Shown: positions 27,787 to 38,275 of the stretch, one piece after another
Numbering within the stretch: the first letter of the stretch is position 1
Layout: the number at the start of each line of letters is the position of its first letter
Virus record (IMG/VR): IMGVR_UViG_3300032954_000032
Coordinates: 1 to 44,025 of that record
DNA length: 44,025 nt
Origin: a virus
Strand: one strand, 5' to 3'
Translations under genes and position numbers: made by a program
The notes under the pieces: generated by a model
The model's database searches: none
The model's input: the letters and a program-made list of their open reading frames with translations, nothing else
Told to the model about the DNA's origin: nothing

Positions 27787-28695
27787 TTAAGAAGTTACTA
27801 TAAAATCAAAATTAGAATCTACAGGAACCGTGCTAGGATTGGTAATCACTACACTAAATTCAGTCGTAGTTTTAGTATAAGCAGCAGCAAAATACGCCAC
27901 AATCCCAATCGGAGTAATATTAACCGAATAATCTAATGTACCTAAATTATGAGTAATGGTATAAATCCCCGCTCCAGTTCGGCTAAAACTCCATCCATCG
28001 GGGAAATAAGCAGCAGCCGCATTTGAAACAACTGAACCAGCATAAGTATTAGTGGTATTTCCACTTCCGCCACTTGTTGACCAGACTGTGCCTCCCAAAC
28101 AGTGTGAAATTCCGCCATTCAATCCATTAAAACATACATCCCCTTCTTCTCCATTTAATACGCCATTAGGATCTGTGCCGTCAGATAAGTAAAGCATGGA
28201 AGAACCGTCTAATATTGAACCATACTGCGAGAAAAAAAGCATCGGAGTGAAATGCGAACTTACAACTACAGCAGACGCAAAATCACCAGCTTCAGTTGAA
28301 TTATTTGGGTTCGCAGTCTGCATAACTGTAAATGGCGGAACAGGAGTATCTGCAGTTGGATTGGCGGAAATATTTAATACGACTGGACTTCCGTCAGCAA
28401 GGAAAACCACTTCATGTCCTAGACCGTTATTTTCATCCCCTATACCATCATAAATTACTATGCCAGCACTTCCAGCAGTAGTAGCGGGAGAAGTTACTTG
28501 TGTCCCAATATTAATAGTTCCACCATTTTTTGTCTTAAATATCAAATTATCCACAGTTTGTCTGGCTACTTTTAACGCTCCAGGGTTAGTAGGAGTATTG
28601 GCGGGTTCGTAAACAACTCCAGAATTAGAAACCGGACTTTGGCTGCCCAAATTCTGCGGCGTGTTTATTCCTGTTGAATTATAATCGCTATTCAT
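27787..28695 (-). CDS. Tail fibre or tail-associated protein, 302 aa
   Basis: A 302-residue beta-rich protein with Asn/Thr/Gly repeats. The C-terminal 70 residues (WSFSRTGAGIYTITHNLGTL ... SVVITNPSTVPVDSNFDFIV) look like the knob domain common at the end of tail fibres, where I.HNLGT..Y.V is a repeated motif. It overlaps the gp10-like gene by 8 nt. Receptor binding is inferred. Confidence 0.6.
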   Translation of the reverse strand: MNSDYNSTGINTPQNLGSQSPVSNSGVVYEPANTPTNPGALKVARQTVDNLIFKTKNGGTINIGTQVTSPATTAGSAGIVIYDGIGDENNGLGHEVVFLADGSPVVLNISANPTADTPVPPFTVMQTANPNNSTEAGDFASAVVVSSHFTPMLFFSQYGSILDGSSMLYLSDGTDPNGVLNGEEGDVCFNGLNGGISHCLGGTVWSTSGGSGNTTNTYAGSVVSNAAAAYFPDGWSFSRTGAGIYTITHNLGTLDYSVNITPIGIVAYFAAAYTKTTTEFSVVITNPSTVPVDSNFDFIVTS

Positions 28696-30892
28696 TGTCG
28701 TTCAAAGTTATGCCTAAATCCGTCACCATCGGTAGATGGAATCCCTGAAACTCCGGTCGACTGCCGAGAGCCTGTCCTTGCCATTTAAACGTGAAGAACT
28801 GTCCTGCAAAGTTAATATCTGTTCCGACATTCACTCGATTCTCTAGAATCATATTAGCGGATTTAAAATTTCCATCATTCTCTTTTATCGAAAATGCGCT
28901 GTTATTCCCGTTTCGAGTGTAAACCACCATTTTATCGGAGATATTTTTGGTATGCGACCGATTACCGAGTTCTTGTTCCTGCGTTTCGAGTTCAAAAGGA
29001 ATGGCCGTACCATCATCACTAATTGTATTAGTGTTGACATTAGCAAGCGCTCCATTATATTCAGTCGCTAACAACGTAGCTGGCGGTACGCCAAATTCAG
29101 TAGTTTGAGCAAGCCTTTGATTATAAGAAAACACTTGCCAGTTTTGGTCTCGTGGAGAAAACTTTAAGACAACATTCGAATAAGTCCGGAAATCTTCCGG
29201 TCCATAGCTTAAAGTAACATTACCGATGGAAAAATAGACATTAAACTCATCCGCATAAGCGTAAACTTGTAAAGGATCAGCAATAGCATCCACAAAATCT
29301 TGCACGCCAATTCTAGAAAGATTCTGCGGGAAAGTGCTGTCAGTCGAGTAGATTCCATCACCGGAATAAAAGTATACTATTCCCAAACAACTCGTAACTG
29401 CTTCCTGGCTGACACAGCCCACGTTAAAAACATTTTCTGGGTCGACAGTTTTGCTGACTGCATTAAGCCGGTACATTCCGTTATTCTTGAACACCAAAGT
29501 CAAAGTGGAAACATTGGCTAAAGCGGTTACTATTCCACCGCTATCAGGATCAATATCAAAGAAATCTCCGGCTGTCGGATCAATATTCCAAGTAAGATTC
29601 GCCGGATTTACAGGGTCAACAAGCGAAGAAAAATAAACTCTGCTCGGATAAGTAGAAACGCCGGAAGCTAGTAACCGATTACCAGACACAATCAACAAAG
29701 ACGGATAAATCGGGGCAAGTTGCTCCCAATTATCATCTCCGCCAACTGTTGGAGTATGGTTTAAATTAGGGTTTATTAAAGAACTGTAATAAAACGAACC
29801 ATACTGAACTAAAGCTCCAATGCCATAAGAAATTGAATTATCCCAAGGAGCCGCCGTATCTATCGCATAAGGAAAAATTGAATTAGTGATAGTCCAAGTT
29901 GCTCCAAAATCTACGCTGGATTTCATCAACTGTATCCCATTAGCTTCATAGACATACCCATCCATATTCGCAAAACGAATATTCGCTTTGCTTAAAGTAA
30001 AGAGATTTGAAACTTCCCAGGTCGAATTAGTGGTGTTGTAGTAAAAAATCGCCCCTTCATCCAAACCTGACGAATGGATAAGAAATCCTACAACATTTTT
30101 CTTGACATTGTTGCTCAAAAAACTCCAATTTCCCAATGGAGCAATGTTATAAGGAGAAACTGGCGCAGGATCTAATATTTCTTGGGCAAAATAAGCTGCT
30201 CCAGTATTAACGGACCAGGTAGTGCCGCTATTAGTAGAAGTCAGTGATTGACCTCCAGCATAAACTGTCCCGCTATTGTAAACCCATTTAACCTCATCAC
30301 CACTATCTCCATTTGGAAAATCAATAACAATCGCATAAGTCACTCCAGTACTCAAAGTGGTTCCAGGATTAGTAGGGAAAAGATATACCTGACCAGCAGT
30401 ATTTGAAGTCAATAATCCCGCATTAAATGTCCAAGAGTTATTGTTAACAAGTGTACCCGTTGGTTTGCCTGCGCTGGTTGTTTGAAGACTAACAATTACA
30501 TTTGGAGGTGATACTAAACCCCAAATCGTTCCAACAAAATATAATTTAAGAGCGATCCCATAAGTGACATTCTGTCCTGCTATTGGAGTAAAAGTCTGTG
30601 CTTGTTCTGTCGCTCCTTCAACAACCAAATCACTTCCACTAGTTGCTATCCGTTCCGCTTGACCATCTTTCATCTGGCCGGTCATTTGTAAAATATCTTG
30701 CTTACCTTTACGTACAATACCAGACCCTATAATCTCGGAAAAGTCAACATTAATCGAATTGGCAACAGAGTTAATTGCACTCGTCAAAGAGTGTGTCGAA
30801 TAATTAGGCATCAAAGCAGTAGCCACAGCGGATTTGGCAATCCGACCTGCGCTAAAATCTCTCTGTTCGATTGGATCTAGTACTTGTGCCAT
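28688..30892 (-). CDS. Large beta-rich tail protein (gp10-like tail stabilisation)
   Basis: A 734-residue, mostly beta protein, rich in Asn, Tyr and Trp-Gly pairs (PYNIAPLGNWSFLSNNVKKN, VYEANGIQLMKSSVDFGATW), perhaps a beta-propeller. N-terminal RDFSAGRIAKSAVATALMPN and place in the order adaptor-fibres-this-ejection match P22-type tail stabilisation/closure proteins. Specific homology cannot be proven without a search. It overlaps the glycosyltransferase stop (TAATG). Confidence 0.55.
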   Translation of the reverse strand: MAQVLDPIEQRDFSAGRIAKSAVATALMPNYSTHSLTSAINSVANSINVDFSEIIGSGIVRKGKQDILQMTGQMKDGQAERIATSGSDLVVEGATEQAQTFTPIAGQNVTYGIALKLYFVGTIWGLVSPPNVIVSLQTTSAGKPTGTLVNNNSWTFNAGLLTSNTAGQVYLFPTNPGTTLSTGVTYAIVIDFPNGDSGDEVKWVYNSGTVYAGGQSLTSTNSGTTWSVNTGAAYFAQEILDPAPVSPYNIAPLGNWSFLSNNVKKNVVGFLIHSSGLDEGAIFYYNTTNSTWEVSNLFTLSKANIRFANMDGYVYEANGIQLMKSSVDFGATWTITNSIFPYAIDTAAPWDNSISYGIGALVQYGSFYYSSLINPNLNHTPTVGGDDNWEQLAPIYPSLLIVSGNRLLASGVSTYPSRVYFSSLVDPVNPANLTWNIDPTAGDFFDIDPDSGGIVTALANVSTLTLVFKNNGMYRLNAVSKTVDPENVFNVGCVSQEAVTSCLGIVYFYSGDGIYSTDSTFPQNLSRIGVQDFVDAIADPLQVYAYADEFNVYFSIGNVTLSYGPEDFRTYSNVVLKFSPRDQNWQVFSYNQRLAQTTEFGVPPATLLATEYNGALANVNTNTISDDGTAIPFELETQEQELGNRSHTKNISDKMVVYTRNGNNSAFSIKENDGNFKSANMILENRVNVGTDINFAGQFFTFKWQGQALGSRPEFQGFHLPMVTDLGITLNDNE

Positions 30893-32058
30893 TAGGATAT
30901 GAATTTAGTATATCGCTTATAATCAGGCGTATATTTTTCGCTATTCCAGCCTTTTTCCCACAGTGTAGCGAGCTGTTCGAAATAAGCTTGGTATTGCCAC
31001 TTAACTCGTTCCATCGAAAAATTCTTAATGGCAAATTCCCTAATCTTTAAGGGATCAAGAGTTGAGACATTTTTCATTGCCCACAGAATTTCCCCCATTG
31101 TGCGAGTCCGAAATCCATTAAGCCCATCAATCACATTTTCGGAAAAGCATCCCCAATCAGTTGTAATCACCGGCGTACCGCACAAATTTGCTTCTACCTG
31201 CACACCCTCGAAGGGACCTATATACTGCGTCAGCACAAAGACTGCTTTTGCCTTACTCATTAAATTAAATCTCTCTTTAATTCCAACCGTCCCTAGATAT
31301 TCAATGTGCTTACCGGTAACTTCAAATTCCCGTGATTTGTAAATTCCATCTTTGATTTCAATCATCCCTTGACCAGCCATTTTAAGCTTATCGCCCGTAA
31401 TTCCTGTTGCTTCAACCGCTATGTGAGCGCCTTTTCGGGCTATCATTCGACCGATATACAAGAAGTAATCTTCTTTCTTTGGCGGATTAGCTATATCGAA
31501 TGGGAAATCGTCAGGGTCAAAATAATTCGGAATCACGCAGTCATAAGATTGGCCGTTCTCGATTTTCTGTAGACCATACACGTGGTGCATCCAAGCATAG
31601 CTTTCGAACACCCTAAACGGAGCGTAAATTCCCTTATAACCAACACCGAATTCCATACACAGATAATTTGGAAGCCCTTGAACAATCGGCGCTTGGCAGC
31701 TTCCACCAATTAAGCAGACAAAATCTTTCGGCTGCCCACGCTGCTTGATTCCTTCAATCGCATTATTATTCATCGTGACCCAATAAGGCAGACGTTCATC
31801 CCATTCAATCGGAAACATATCTTTATGCCAATCTGTTGAGCCGAAATATTTCTGTTGGTCTTCAGGACTAATACAGCTTATAAATTCATCACACGGAGCA
31901 TCTGTCTTTTCTCCCCCTCCGTAAAGGTATACTTTATGGCCTAGGGATTTCATCATCTTGCAGAAGTTCAGGACTTTCTGGGTATAGGCGCACGGAAGGA
32001 ATTCTTTAGTGACTTCTGTATGAGGAAGCCCAACTACGTGGAATATGAATTGTTGCAT
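30892..32058 (-). CDS. Glycosyltransferase family 4 (GT-B) enzyme
   Basis: A 388-residue GT-B protein; the C-terminal donor domain has FLYIGRMIARKGAHIAVEA (about 215-234), GKHIEYLGTVG, and FEGVQVEANLCGTPVITTDW with the acidic pair near the sugar-nucleotide phosphate. It would transfer a sugar from a nucleotide donor, perhaps to the adjacent glycine-rich or collagen-like tail proteins, or to host surface glycans for exclusion. Finding it in the middle of the tail module is notable; the neighbouring genes are structural. Confidence 0.85.
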   Translation of the reverse strand: MQQFIFHVVGLPHTEVTKEFLPCAYTQKVLNFCKMMKSLGHKVYLYGGGEKTDAPCDEFISCISPEDQQKYFGSTDWHKDMFPIEWDERLPYWVTMNNNAIEGIKQRGQPKDFVCLIGGSCQAPIVQGLPNYLCMEFGVGYKGIYAPFRVFESYAWMHHVYGLQKIENGQSYDCVIPNYFDPDDFPFDIANPPKKEDYFLYIGRMIARKGAHIAVEATGITGDKLKMAGQGMIEIKDGIYKSREFEVTGKHIEYLGTVGIKERFNLMSKAKAVFVLTQYIGPFEGVQVEANLCGTPVITTDWGCFSENVIDGLNGFRTRTMGEILWAMKNVSTLDPLKIREFAIKNFSMERVKWQYQAYFEQLATLWEKGWNSEKYTPDYKRYTKFIS

Positions 32059-32060
32059 AT

Positions 32061-33008
32061 TTATTGGTTCGCTACCCCCGATACTTTCTTAATATTTGCG
32101 TTGGTAACTCCTGAAATCTTACTAATGGAAGCCTGGGCAACACCGGAAACCTTTGAAATAGACGAAGTGGGAGCTGCTACTGCTGTAAAACTACCGCTTC
32201 CTGTAAACTGGAAAATTGTATTTGAACCGCTGGTGAAAGACGAATAGGTTCCAGTTGCCGTGCAAGTACCAAAGTTTGCAGTTACGAAAGAAATAACCAC
32301 CGCACCACTACCTCCATCACCACCTTTGGTATAAGTAGTCTGGTAATAACCGCATCCTCCTCCACCGCCAGTATTGGCTGTGCCTGGAAATCCCTGGTTG
32401 TCTCCCCCAGGAGTGCCTCCTGCTCCACCGCCGCCAAGTCCGCCTGTGCCTGATGTAACACCACCACCAGAATAAGGAGCACCACCGCCACCACCACCAA
32501 CGTAGTAACTGCCTCCCGAAAATTGTCCGATAGTAGACCCAGTAATAGGATTTACAATACCTGTTCCGCCATTTCCACCTACGCCCGTATTAGCATCTCC
32601 ACCAGTACTTCCCGCTCCACCTCCTCCACCGCCACCTAAACCCGACGAAGTTGTCCCATTTCCTCCATTATTACCTTGGCCTGCCGTCCCTGTTCCGTGT
32701 GAGGTAGTGCTGGCTTGTCCAGGCCCTCCTCCTCCTGAACCACCATTTCCGGCATTAGGAGTTGCTTGTCCTGCACCACCACCACCCCCCACTGCAGTCA
32801 ACGTATCAAAGACTGAATTATTACCGTTTGCTCCACCAGCGTTTCCTACCGCAGTTCCCGCTCCTCCAGTTCCGACAGTCACGGTATATGTGGTGTAACT
32901 GACAGTATGAGTACCATCATAAAGAACTCCACCTGCGCCACCGCCACCACCAAGACCGCCTGCACCGCCGCCACCGCCAGCTATTACTAATGCTTGAAGT
33001 TGAGCCAT
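32061..33008 (-). CDS. Glycine-rich adhesin/tail fibre tip protein
   Basis: A 315-residue protein, about half glycine from 11 to 235 (repeats such as GGGGGAGGLGGGGG), like receptor-binding tips with polyglycine helices. The C-terminal end carries three near repeats ISKVSGVAQ, ISKISGVTN, IKKVSGVAN (about 280-314). Antisense proline-rich ORFs are shadows. Located between the collagen fibre and the GT4 gene, so it may be glycosylated or bind sugars (inference). Confidence 0.75.
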   Translation of the reverse strand: MAQLQALVIAGGGGGAGGLGGGGGAGGVLYDGTHTVSYTTYTVTVGTGGAGTAVGNAGGANGNNSVFDTLTAVGGGGGAGQATPNAGNGGSGGGGPGQASTTSHGTGTAGQGNNGGNGTTSSGLGGGGGGGAGSTGGDANTGVGGNGGTGIVNPITGSTIGQFSGGSYYVGGGGGGAPYSGGGVTSGTGGLGGGGAGGTPGGDNQGFPGTANTGGGGGCGYYQTTYTKGGDGGSGAVVISFVTANFGTCTATGTYSSFTSGSNTIFQFTGSGSFTAVAAPTSSISKVSGVAQASISKISGVTNANIKKVSGVANQ

Positions 33009-33009
33009 A

Positions 33010-34683
33010 TTAGACGTGCTCCACCTGTACTAAACAGGGATTAAAGAATACAGTATCAGTAAAAATTGCCCAACCAAGAATTTGAATGACATTGTTAGAC
33101 CCGCTTGGAGCAGTAGATGTTATGGTATTTCCAGACGTACCAACAGTTGAAAGATAAAAAGGCGCTGCAGCAGTTAAAGAAATTCCACTATCTTGTAATG
33201 TTCCAAATACTAAAATAGTACAAGGTCCTCCTGATCCTGCTGTAGTAGCAGCCATACCTAACCCAAAAGAATCAGCAACTACATCTGCTTTAGCTAATAC
33301 AACAGCTCCAGATGAATTAAATCTAACAACATCGCCAGGAACAACCGATGTGCCAACAGCAGTATTAGTCTCTATATATAATCCAGTATAGGTAGATGGA
33401 GCTAAAGAAAGTGCCGCCGCACCAGTAACACCGCCAGTGGCTCCAGTTGGCCCCGTTGCACCTACTCCAGTCGGACCAGTTGCTCCAGTCGCTCCAGTAT
33501 TTCCCGCTCCAGTCGGACCGGTTGCCCCCGTATTTCCTGAACCTGTCGCTCCAGTTGCTCCATTTGCACCAGTAGGACCTGTCGCTCCTGTATTCCCTGC
33601 ACCTGTAGCTCCAGTCGAACCTGTATTACCTGATGCTCCAGAACTACCGGTATTACCTTGTGGTCCAGTTGCGCCACTAGCACCACTAGGACCAGTGGCT
33701 CCAGTAGCTCCGATAGAACCAGAAAGAGCGAAGATATTGAAGTTTGCGTAGGAAATCGTGATGGTTTTTCCAGCGGAAGTAAGGTTCTCAACCCGTAAGT
33801 CAAAGATGTCGTTTATATGAACGCCTTTAATAATCCCGCTAATGGTCCCAGTATATATTTCTGACGCATTGGTCATCTCCAACTGAACAAGGTGGTCGGT
33901 AATAATAGAACCGTTTTGGAAAATGGCAAAATTCAAAAGCTGACTGGCGTTACTGCAATTCACCGAAAAAGCGCAAAGAGTTTCCATATCTCCGGCTACA
34001 TTGGTGATAAGTTCATCAGTGCTAAAAGTAAACCCGTTCAAGTCTCCCGCCGACCAACCTGCTGTCACCTGATAATAAGTATTTTGAAGAGTCAGAGTAG
34101 TGGCAGTGACATTATTATCCTGGACCATCTCCCCATAAGATACCGTTCCAGGAGAAGCCGGAGTACCGGACGGCCCTTGCGGACCAGTCGCCCCTGACGG
34201 ACCGGTTGCGCCGGACGAACCTGCTGGACCCGATGCGCCAGTTGCGCCGGTTGTCCCCGCACCTGTAGCCCCTGTATTCCCTTGCGGACCTGTTGAACCT
34301 GTCGGACCAGTAGGACCGGTATTACCAACACCTGCTGGACCAGTTGCCCCCGATGACCCAGTTGCGCCAGTTCCGCCTTGCGAACCCGTAGGACCGGTTG
34401 CACCTGTTTGACCCAATGAACCTTGAGTCCCTTGAGGGCCACTAGCACCAGTAGGCCCTGTTGTTCCTTGCGGACCTGTTGTTCCGATATTGCCTTGCGC
34501 ACCTGTTGCCCCTGTATTCCCTTGTGGACCTGTTGGACCTGACGGACCACCAGCCGGACCAGGAGTTCCACTCGGACCTTGCGGACCTGAAGGACCTGTT
34601 GGGCCAGTCATACCAGCAGGACCGGCCACTTCAAATGGGACAAATCGGCGTTCTAGTATTCTTTTAGCTTTTGAATATGGCAT
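33010..34683 (-). CDS. Collagen-like tail fibre protein
   Basis: A 557-residue protein with two Gly-X-Y tracts, roughly 20-180 and 325-430 ([12 protein letters not shown] type triplets), around a 140-residue globular middle domain, plus a C-terminal beta domain with [17 protein letters not shown]. Collagen-like tracts force trimers, so this is a fibre or side spike. High repeat content makes the tracts prone to length variation. Related triplets occur in the scaffold gene at 39776-40528. Confidence 0.85.
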   Translation of the reverse strand: MPYSKAKRILERRFVPFEVAGPAGMTGPTGPSGPQGPSGTPGPAGGPSGPTGPQGNTGATGAQGNIGTTGPQGTTGPTGASGPQGTQGSLGQTGATGPTGSQGGTGATGSSGATGPAGVGNTGPTGPTGSTGPQGNTGATGAGTTGATGASGPAGSSGATGPSGATGPQGPSGTPASPGTVSYGEMVQDNNVTATTLTLQNTYYQVTAGWSAGDLNGFTFSTDELITNVAGDMETLCAFSVNCSNASQLLNFAIFQNGSIITDHLVQLEMTNASEIYTGTISGIIKGVHINDIFDLRVENLTSAGKTITISYANFNIFALSGSIGATGATGPSGASGATGPQGNTGSSGASGNTGSTGATGAGNTGATGPTGANGATGATGSGNTGATGPTGAGNTGATGATGPTGVGATGPTGATGGVTGAAALSLAPSTYTGLYIETNTAVGTSVVPGDVVRFNSSGAVVLAKADVVADSFGLGMAATTAGSGGPCTILVFGTLQDSGISLTAAAPFYLSTVGTSGNTITSTAPSGSNNVIQILGWAIFTDTVFFNPCLVQVEHV

Positions 34684-34686
34684 AAA

Positions 34687-36096
34687 TTATGTATAAATAT
34701 TGCCGTAAAAGTTATCCCCAATGTCGGGGTTAAGGATGAAATTACGGTTAATTGATTCTTTTTGCTTCATCTTTTCCCGACGCAAAACGTAATTGTTAAA
34801 ATGCGCTGTGCTGCCTTCAGTTTCTTCACCATTGTTAAGCTTCAACAAAAATTTCCAAGCTAAATAGTACTGAACCACAGTCGGATCAGGCAGAACAATT
34901 TGATCAGAATCACTCGTGATCTGCGTAAGCGATTTGTAATAGTCTAAATAATAATTTCGATTGTTATAACTTGAACTTATAATCGGCCAGTGATAAATAT
35001 ACCCGCCCCAAATTGTCCAGTAAGTCGGATAGCCGAGGGAAGCGAACTGGAAAACATCCTGGCCTACGGCATAATTGTTAATTAAAGTGCTTCCTAAAGT
35101 CAAAACTCCAGTCTGGCGGTTATTCGCCGTCCAAGTATATTGGTCAGCAGCGACTTGAATGGTTCCTTGATCATCAAAATCTGTACTATTTGCCAAAGTC
35201 AAAGTTGAATCACCAATATTACCGACAACTGCCAATGTCGAATAGGCAATACCGGCAATTAAGTCGTCCCATTCTTCCTTGTCGACCCAAACCATGTCTA
35301 ATTCTTTGCCGATGCGGAAGTTGTAAAGGGACTTATAAGTATTCTGGTCATCACAATCGGCTGGCACTGGAATTTTCCAGTTGCCGGTTAGAGCAGTCCC
35401 GACAATCGTATTAAACGATTGCATAAAACTCCATCGTTTAAACTCTCGCAACACTTCCATCTGGCAAGCATCAATCATCTGGAAAGCATATTCATCTGTC
35501 AAGACCGAAGAAGTCTGCTTGTTAATCATTCCTAAAGCGGAATCAATAATACTCCGAGCAGATTGCATCGTGTAAGCCGTAACTGGAGAAGGTTCAGAAA
35601 CCGCTGAGACTGCGCTAGTTAAAGAATTTTTCCACTTGGCATAGTAATACCCACTGCTGCCAGCCAAATCATCATATTGAGTATAAAGTTGGTTAGCAGG
35701 GATGGATAAATCAGACCCCAACTGAGTTAAAGTTCCACCAATAGTTGGAGAATTAAAAACTTGCACTTTATCATAATAAAGCGTGGTGACAGGAGTGGAA
35801 GCACTATGGGCAAATTGAAGATTACTTGCCAAAGTGATAGTACTACCACTTGGAGGAGTTCCTGCACTGGTTTTTATAATCTCCGAATTTTGATTGCCAG
35901 CGTCTCCAATAAGAAGAAACTGGTTAATCGCAAAATTAGCGATATTTTGGACAGTTATGGTTGAACTTCCTGCAGTAACATCTGATTGTAAATATGTCTG
36001 GGCAGTTGGATCAATTAACATATTTTCAATCGGAACTCTGACCGGCTGATTTTGCCGACCATACCGCATCATTATTTGGGGTCTGATTGCGCTCAT
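34687..36096 (-). CDS. Head-to-tail adaptor (gp4-like) with added beta domains
   Basis: The 469-residue protein has a central helical core, [20 protein letters not shown], followed by [19 protein letters not shown], typical of P22 gp4/T7 gp11-like adaptors that sit beneath the portal. N- and C-terminal parts add beta insertions ([40 protein letters not shown]) with internal similarity. It follows the head genes, at the expected head-tail boundary. Confidence 0.7.
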   Translation of the reverse strand: MSAIRPQIMMRYGRQNQPVRVPIENMLIDPTAQTYLQSDVTAGSSTITVQNIANFAINQFLLIGDAGNQNSEIIKTSAGTPPSGSTITLASNLQFAHSASTPVTTLYYDKVQVFNSPTIGGTLTQLGSDLSIPANQLYTQYDDLAGSSGYYYAKWKNSLTSAVSAVSEPSPVTAYTMQSARSIIDSALGMINKQTSSVLTDEYAFQMIDACQMEVLREFKRWSFMQSFNTIVGTALTGNWKIPVPADCDDQNTYKSLYNFRIGKELDMVWVDKEEWDDLIAGIAYSTLAVVGNIGDSTLTLANSTDFDDQGTIQVAADQYTWTANNRQTGVLTLGSTLINNYAVGQDVFQFASLGYPTYWTIWGGYIYHWPIISSSYNNRNYYLDYYKSLTQITSDSDQIVLPDPTVVQYYLAWKFLLKLNNGEETEGSTAHFNNYVLRREKMKQKESINRNFILNPDIGDNFYGNIYT

Positions 36097-36099
36097 AAA

Positions 36100-36624
36100 T
36101 TATTTAGCTTTAATTCGTCTATCTGGCTTGCCACTTTTGGTAAGCCTGGGACTGACTCCCATAGCCATCGTGACTGGTTCGCCCTCACCAGTGGCTTGGG
36201 CCATGCCACTTTCATCAGGAGGAGTAGGAACTTGATAAGGAGTAGTATCAGGAATAGTGGGAGCAGTAGGCTCAACTGGAACAGGTTCAACCGGAGCAGT
36301 TGAAGGAACAACTACTGGAGTTTCTACAGGAGCAACCGGAGCTTCAACCGCCGGACTTTCAACCGGCGCAGTAACTTCCTGATTCCGAATCTTAGCCTCT
36401 CGCTGCCTCATAATCTCCTGCCACTTAGCTTCTTCCTGGGGAGTCTGAATATCCGGTACATCTCTGCGATAAACCGGCCGCTGAACTGGCATCCCAGCTA
36501 ATTTGATGTTGACAATTTCCTGCAACAATTCCTGTTGCTGAGGAGTATCAACATCAATTCCACGAAGCGCTACTAAAGGCATTGCCATTAGCTCTTCTTT
36601 CGAGAGTTCTTTTATAGTTCTCAT
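36100..36624 (-). CDS. Pro/Val-rich hypothetical virion protein
   Basis: A 174-residue protein with a helical N-terminus (KELSKEELMAMPLVALRGID) and a long Pro-Val-Glu-rich low-complexity segment (about 85-140: VEAPVAPVETPVVV). The C-terminus is basic. It sits between decoration-type proteins and the adaptor, so is probably a minor head or tail part. No family. Confidence 0.5.
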   Translation of the reverse strand: MRTIKELSKEELMAMPLVALRGIDVDTPQQQELLQEIVNIKLAGMPVQRPVYRRDVPDIQTPQEEAKWQEIMRQREAKIRNQEVTAPVESPAVEAPVAPVETPVVVPSTAPVEPVPVEPTAPTIPDTTPYQVPTPPDESGMAQATGEGEPVTMAMGVSPRLTKSGKPDRRIKAK

Positions 36625-36641
36625 TGGATTATTGTTAATAA

Positions 36642-37025
36642 TTAACCTGCGGCTTGTATAACCGCACTATACGCACCATTGGTTGTCACATCGACGAATA
36701 CCCTAATCAGGCGGAAATAATCGCTTGTAGGGAAAAAGTAAATCGCCGAAGTGTTTGAGCTTAATGTCGGTGCGGCAACATAAGCATCGGTTTGGCTGTT
36801 AGTTCCGGTTAAGTTGGGAATAAGCCGATTATAAACCACCCAATTTACGCCATCATTCGAAACCTCTACCCCAAATGCTCCGCTTCCACCTGAAATGCTT
36901 GCGGCGGAAAACTGAATTGACTTCAGTTGCCGCTTGGAAACATCAAATGGGGTAGCGGCGGTATTGGCTACATCAGCCGTGACCGCATTAAGAGCAACAA
37001 AATTATCTGTATATGGTAATGACAT
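36642..37025 (-). CDS. Beta-sandwich virion protein, 127 aa
   Basis: A 127-residue all-beta protein (QLKSIQFSAASISGGSGAFG, VEVSNDGVNWVVYNRL) ending in a strand with FFPTSDYFRLIRVFVD. This fold type, with a SNDG turn, is like phage head or tail decoration domains. Directly follows the 98-residue gene by 1 bp. Confidence 0.5.
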   Translation of the reverse strand: MSLPYTDNFVALNAVTADVANTAATPFDVSKRQLKSIQFSAASISGGSGAFGVEVSNDGVNWVVYNRLIPNLTGTNSQTDAYVAAPTLSSNTSAIYFFPTSDYFRLIRVFVDVTTNGAYSAVIQAAG

Positions 37026-37026
37026 A

Positions 37027-37323
37027 TTAGTTTAGTTGTTGATAAAACTCGGCAAACAGAAGACCTTTCGACACCAAAGGTTGGTAGACATTGGCGAATC
37101 GTTTTATAAATTCGTAGTCCGCATCTTCGATGCTAAGTTTGCCATCCTCGATTTTTAATTTGCCTAAAATCAACGAGGCCTTAATAATTTCACTTGAATT
37201 CTGGTAAGCGGAATTTTCAAGGACACTTTGAATTAAGGCAAAAGTGTCGAGGGGCGAGTTATCCTCTCCCGCAATGACCGGCTTTCCTTTAAAAGTAATT
37301 GCTTTATTATCGAGGATTTTCAT
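37027..37323 (-). CDS. Hypothetical protein, 98 aa
   Basis: A 98-residue protein with a beta start (ILDNKAITFKGKPVIAG) and a helical remainder (DTFALIQSVLENSAYQNSSE, DYEFIKRFANVYQPLVSKG). Arrangement resembles small head accessory proteins. No family recognised. Confidence 0.5.
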   Translation of the reverse strand: MKILDNKAITFKGKPVIAGEDNSPLDTFALIQSVLENSAYQNSSEIIKASLILGKLKIEDGKLSIEDADYEFIKRFANVYQPLVSKGLLFAEFYQQLN

Positions 37324-37366
37324 CGTTTAGCGGGGTTTTAAAGGATGACCCCTAACCTATTGTTAA

Positions 37367-38182
37367 TTAAGCTACATATTTAGCGACTAAGCGGGCTTTT
37401 ACACCGTTAATCAAAACTTCGATGTAAACATCCGCACCGCTTCCATTCGAGCTTCCCGCAACTGAAGACGGCATTGTAATCAGTTCAGTCATTCCGCCGA
37501 TTCCGCCCAAGTCGATACCGTAGTTAGCGGCACCAACGCCCTGTAATACGGAGTTCATCAAAGCTCCGCTACCATAGGCCGGAAGTTCAGCGTAGAAACC
37601 ATTGACCGCCGGACGAGCAATCCCTTTTGAATCCTGGAGAGAAGAAATAACCGGAGCGATATGACCGGAGGTCGTGGTCGCACCGGAAATATCCAACTGA
37701 CCATAAACACCGGCAACATGAGCAGAACCTACGTCAATAGTAGTGCTTGTGCCCGCTACAATCTTGCCCTGTGTCCCAAAGAGATAAACACCGGAGCCAA
37801 CGGTTCCCGAATTCGGAATGTCAGTTTCGCCACGGACTCCAATTACGGTGCCCGATGTGGTCGAGGCGGCGAGAACCTGCGTTCCCCAAATGGCCTTAAC
37901 GTTTCCTGGCGTGGCCGACGTTTGAGTAATGGTCGTCTTGATAGGACCAGTACCGCTTGAATCCGCAACAGCGGAGAAAGAAGCATTGGTGGTCGTTCCG
38001 ATGTTCGTATACAAGACGCCAGTATCCGTAGCGATAGCCAAACATCCGACAGCATAACCGGCTCCCGTCGGCATCAAAGCCGCCGTGCACTCAATCAAAA
38101 TAGCATTGTTGCTATTATCGGTGAGTGCTGTCAGGACAGTAGTGCTATTGGTCGGTGAAAATAAACCTGTTCCTGCTGGCAT
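37367..38182 (-). CDS. Head decoration/fibre-type protein, 271 aa
   Basis: A 271-residue Ser/Thr/Gly-rich beta protein with repeats GVRGETDIPNSGTVGSGVYL and GVYGQLDISGATTTSGHIAP; it is likely trimeric. The gene lies just after the coat gene in transcription order behind a hairpin (38210-38231). It is probably attached to the capsid exterior. No specific family was recognised. Confidence 0.55.
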   Translation of the reverse strand: MPAGTGLFSPTNSTTVLTALTDNSNNAILIECTAALMPTGAGYAVGCLAIATDTGVLYTNIGTTTNASFSAVADSSGTGPIKTTITQTSATPGNVKAIWGTQVLAASTTSGTVIGVRGETDIPNSGTVGSGVYLFGTQGKIVAGTSTTIDVGSAHVAGVYGQLDISGATTTSGHIAPVISSLQDSKGIARPAVNGFYAELPAYGSGALMNSVLQGVGAANYGIDLGGIGGMTELITMPSSVAGSSNGSGADVYIEVLINGVKARLVAKYVA

Positions 38183-38209
38183 AATTTTAATAGTTAATTA
38201 TTTAATGTT

Positions 38210-38231
38210 GGGGCGGTAACTCCGCCGCCCC
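38210..38231 (-). promoter_or_regulatory. Hairpin after the coat gene
   Basis: GGGGCGG (38210-38216)/CCGCCCC (38225-38231), a perfect 7-bp GC stem, lies between the coat and decoration genes without a T-tract. Such a hairpin may protect the abundant coat message or set the downstream ratio. Confidence 0.55.
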
Positions 38232-38275
38232 TCGGATGTATGCTTGAGTTATAAACCGCATACAAGGGTTCTAAT

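Noticed and set aside
32707-32898. Proline-rich ORF antisense to the glycine-rich adhesin (also 33437-33751 in the fibre gene)
   Set aside because: Antisense of Gly-rich codons gives Pro-rich frames by composition; the minus-strand genes are clearly coding.
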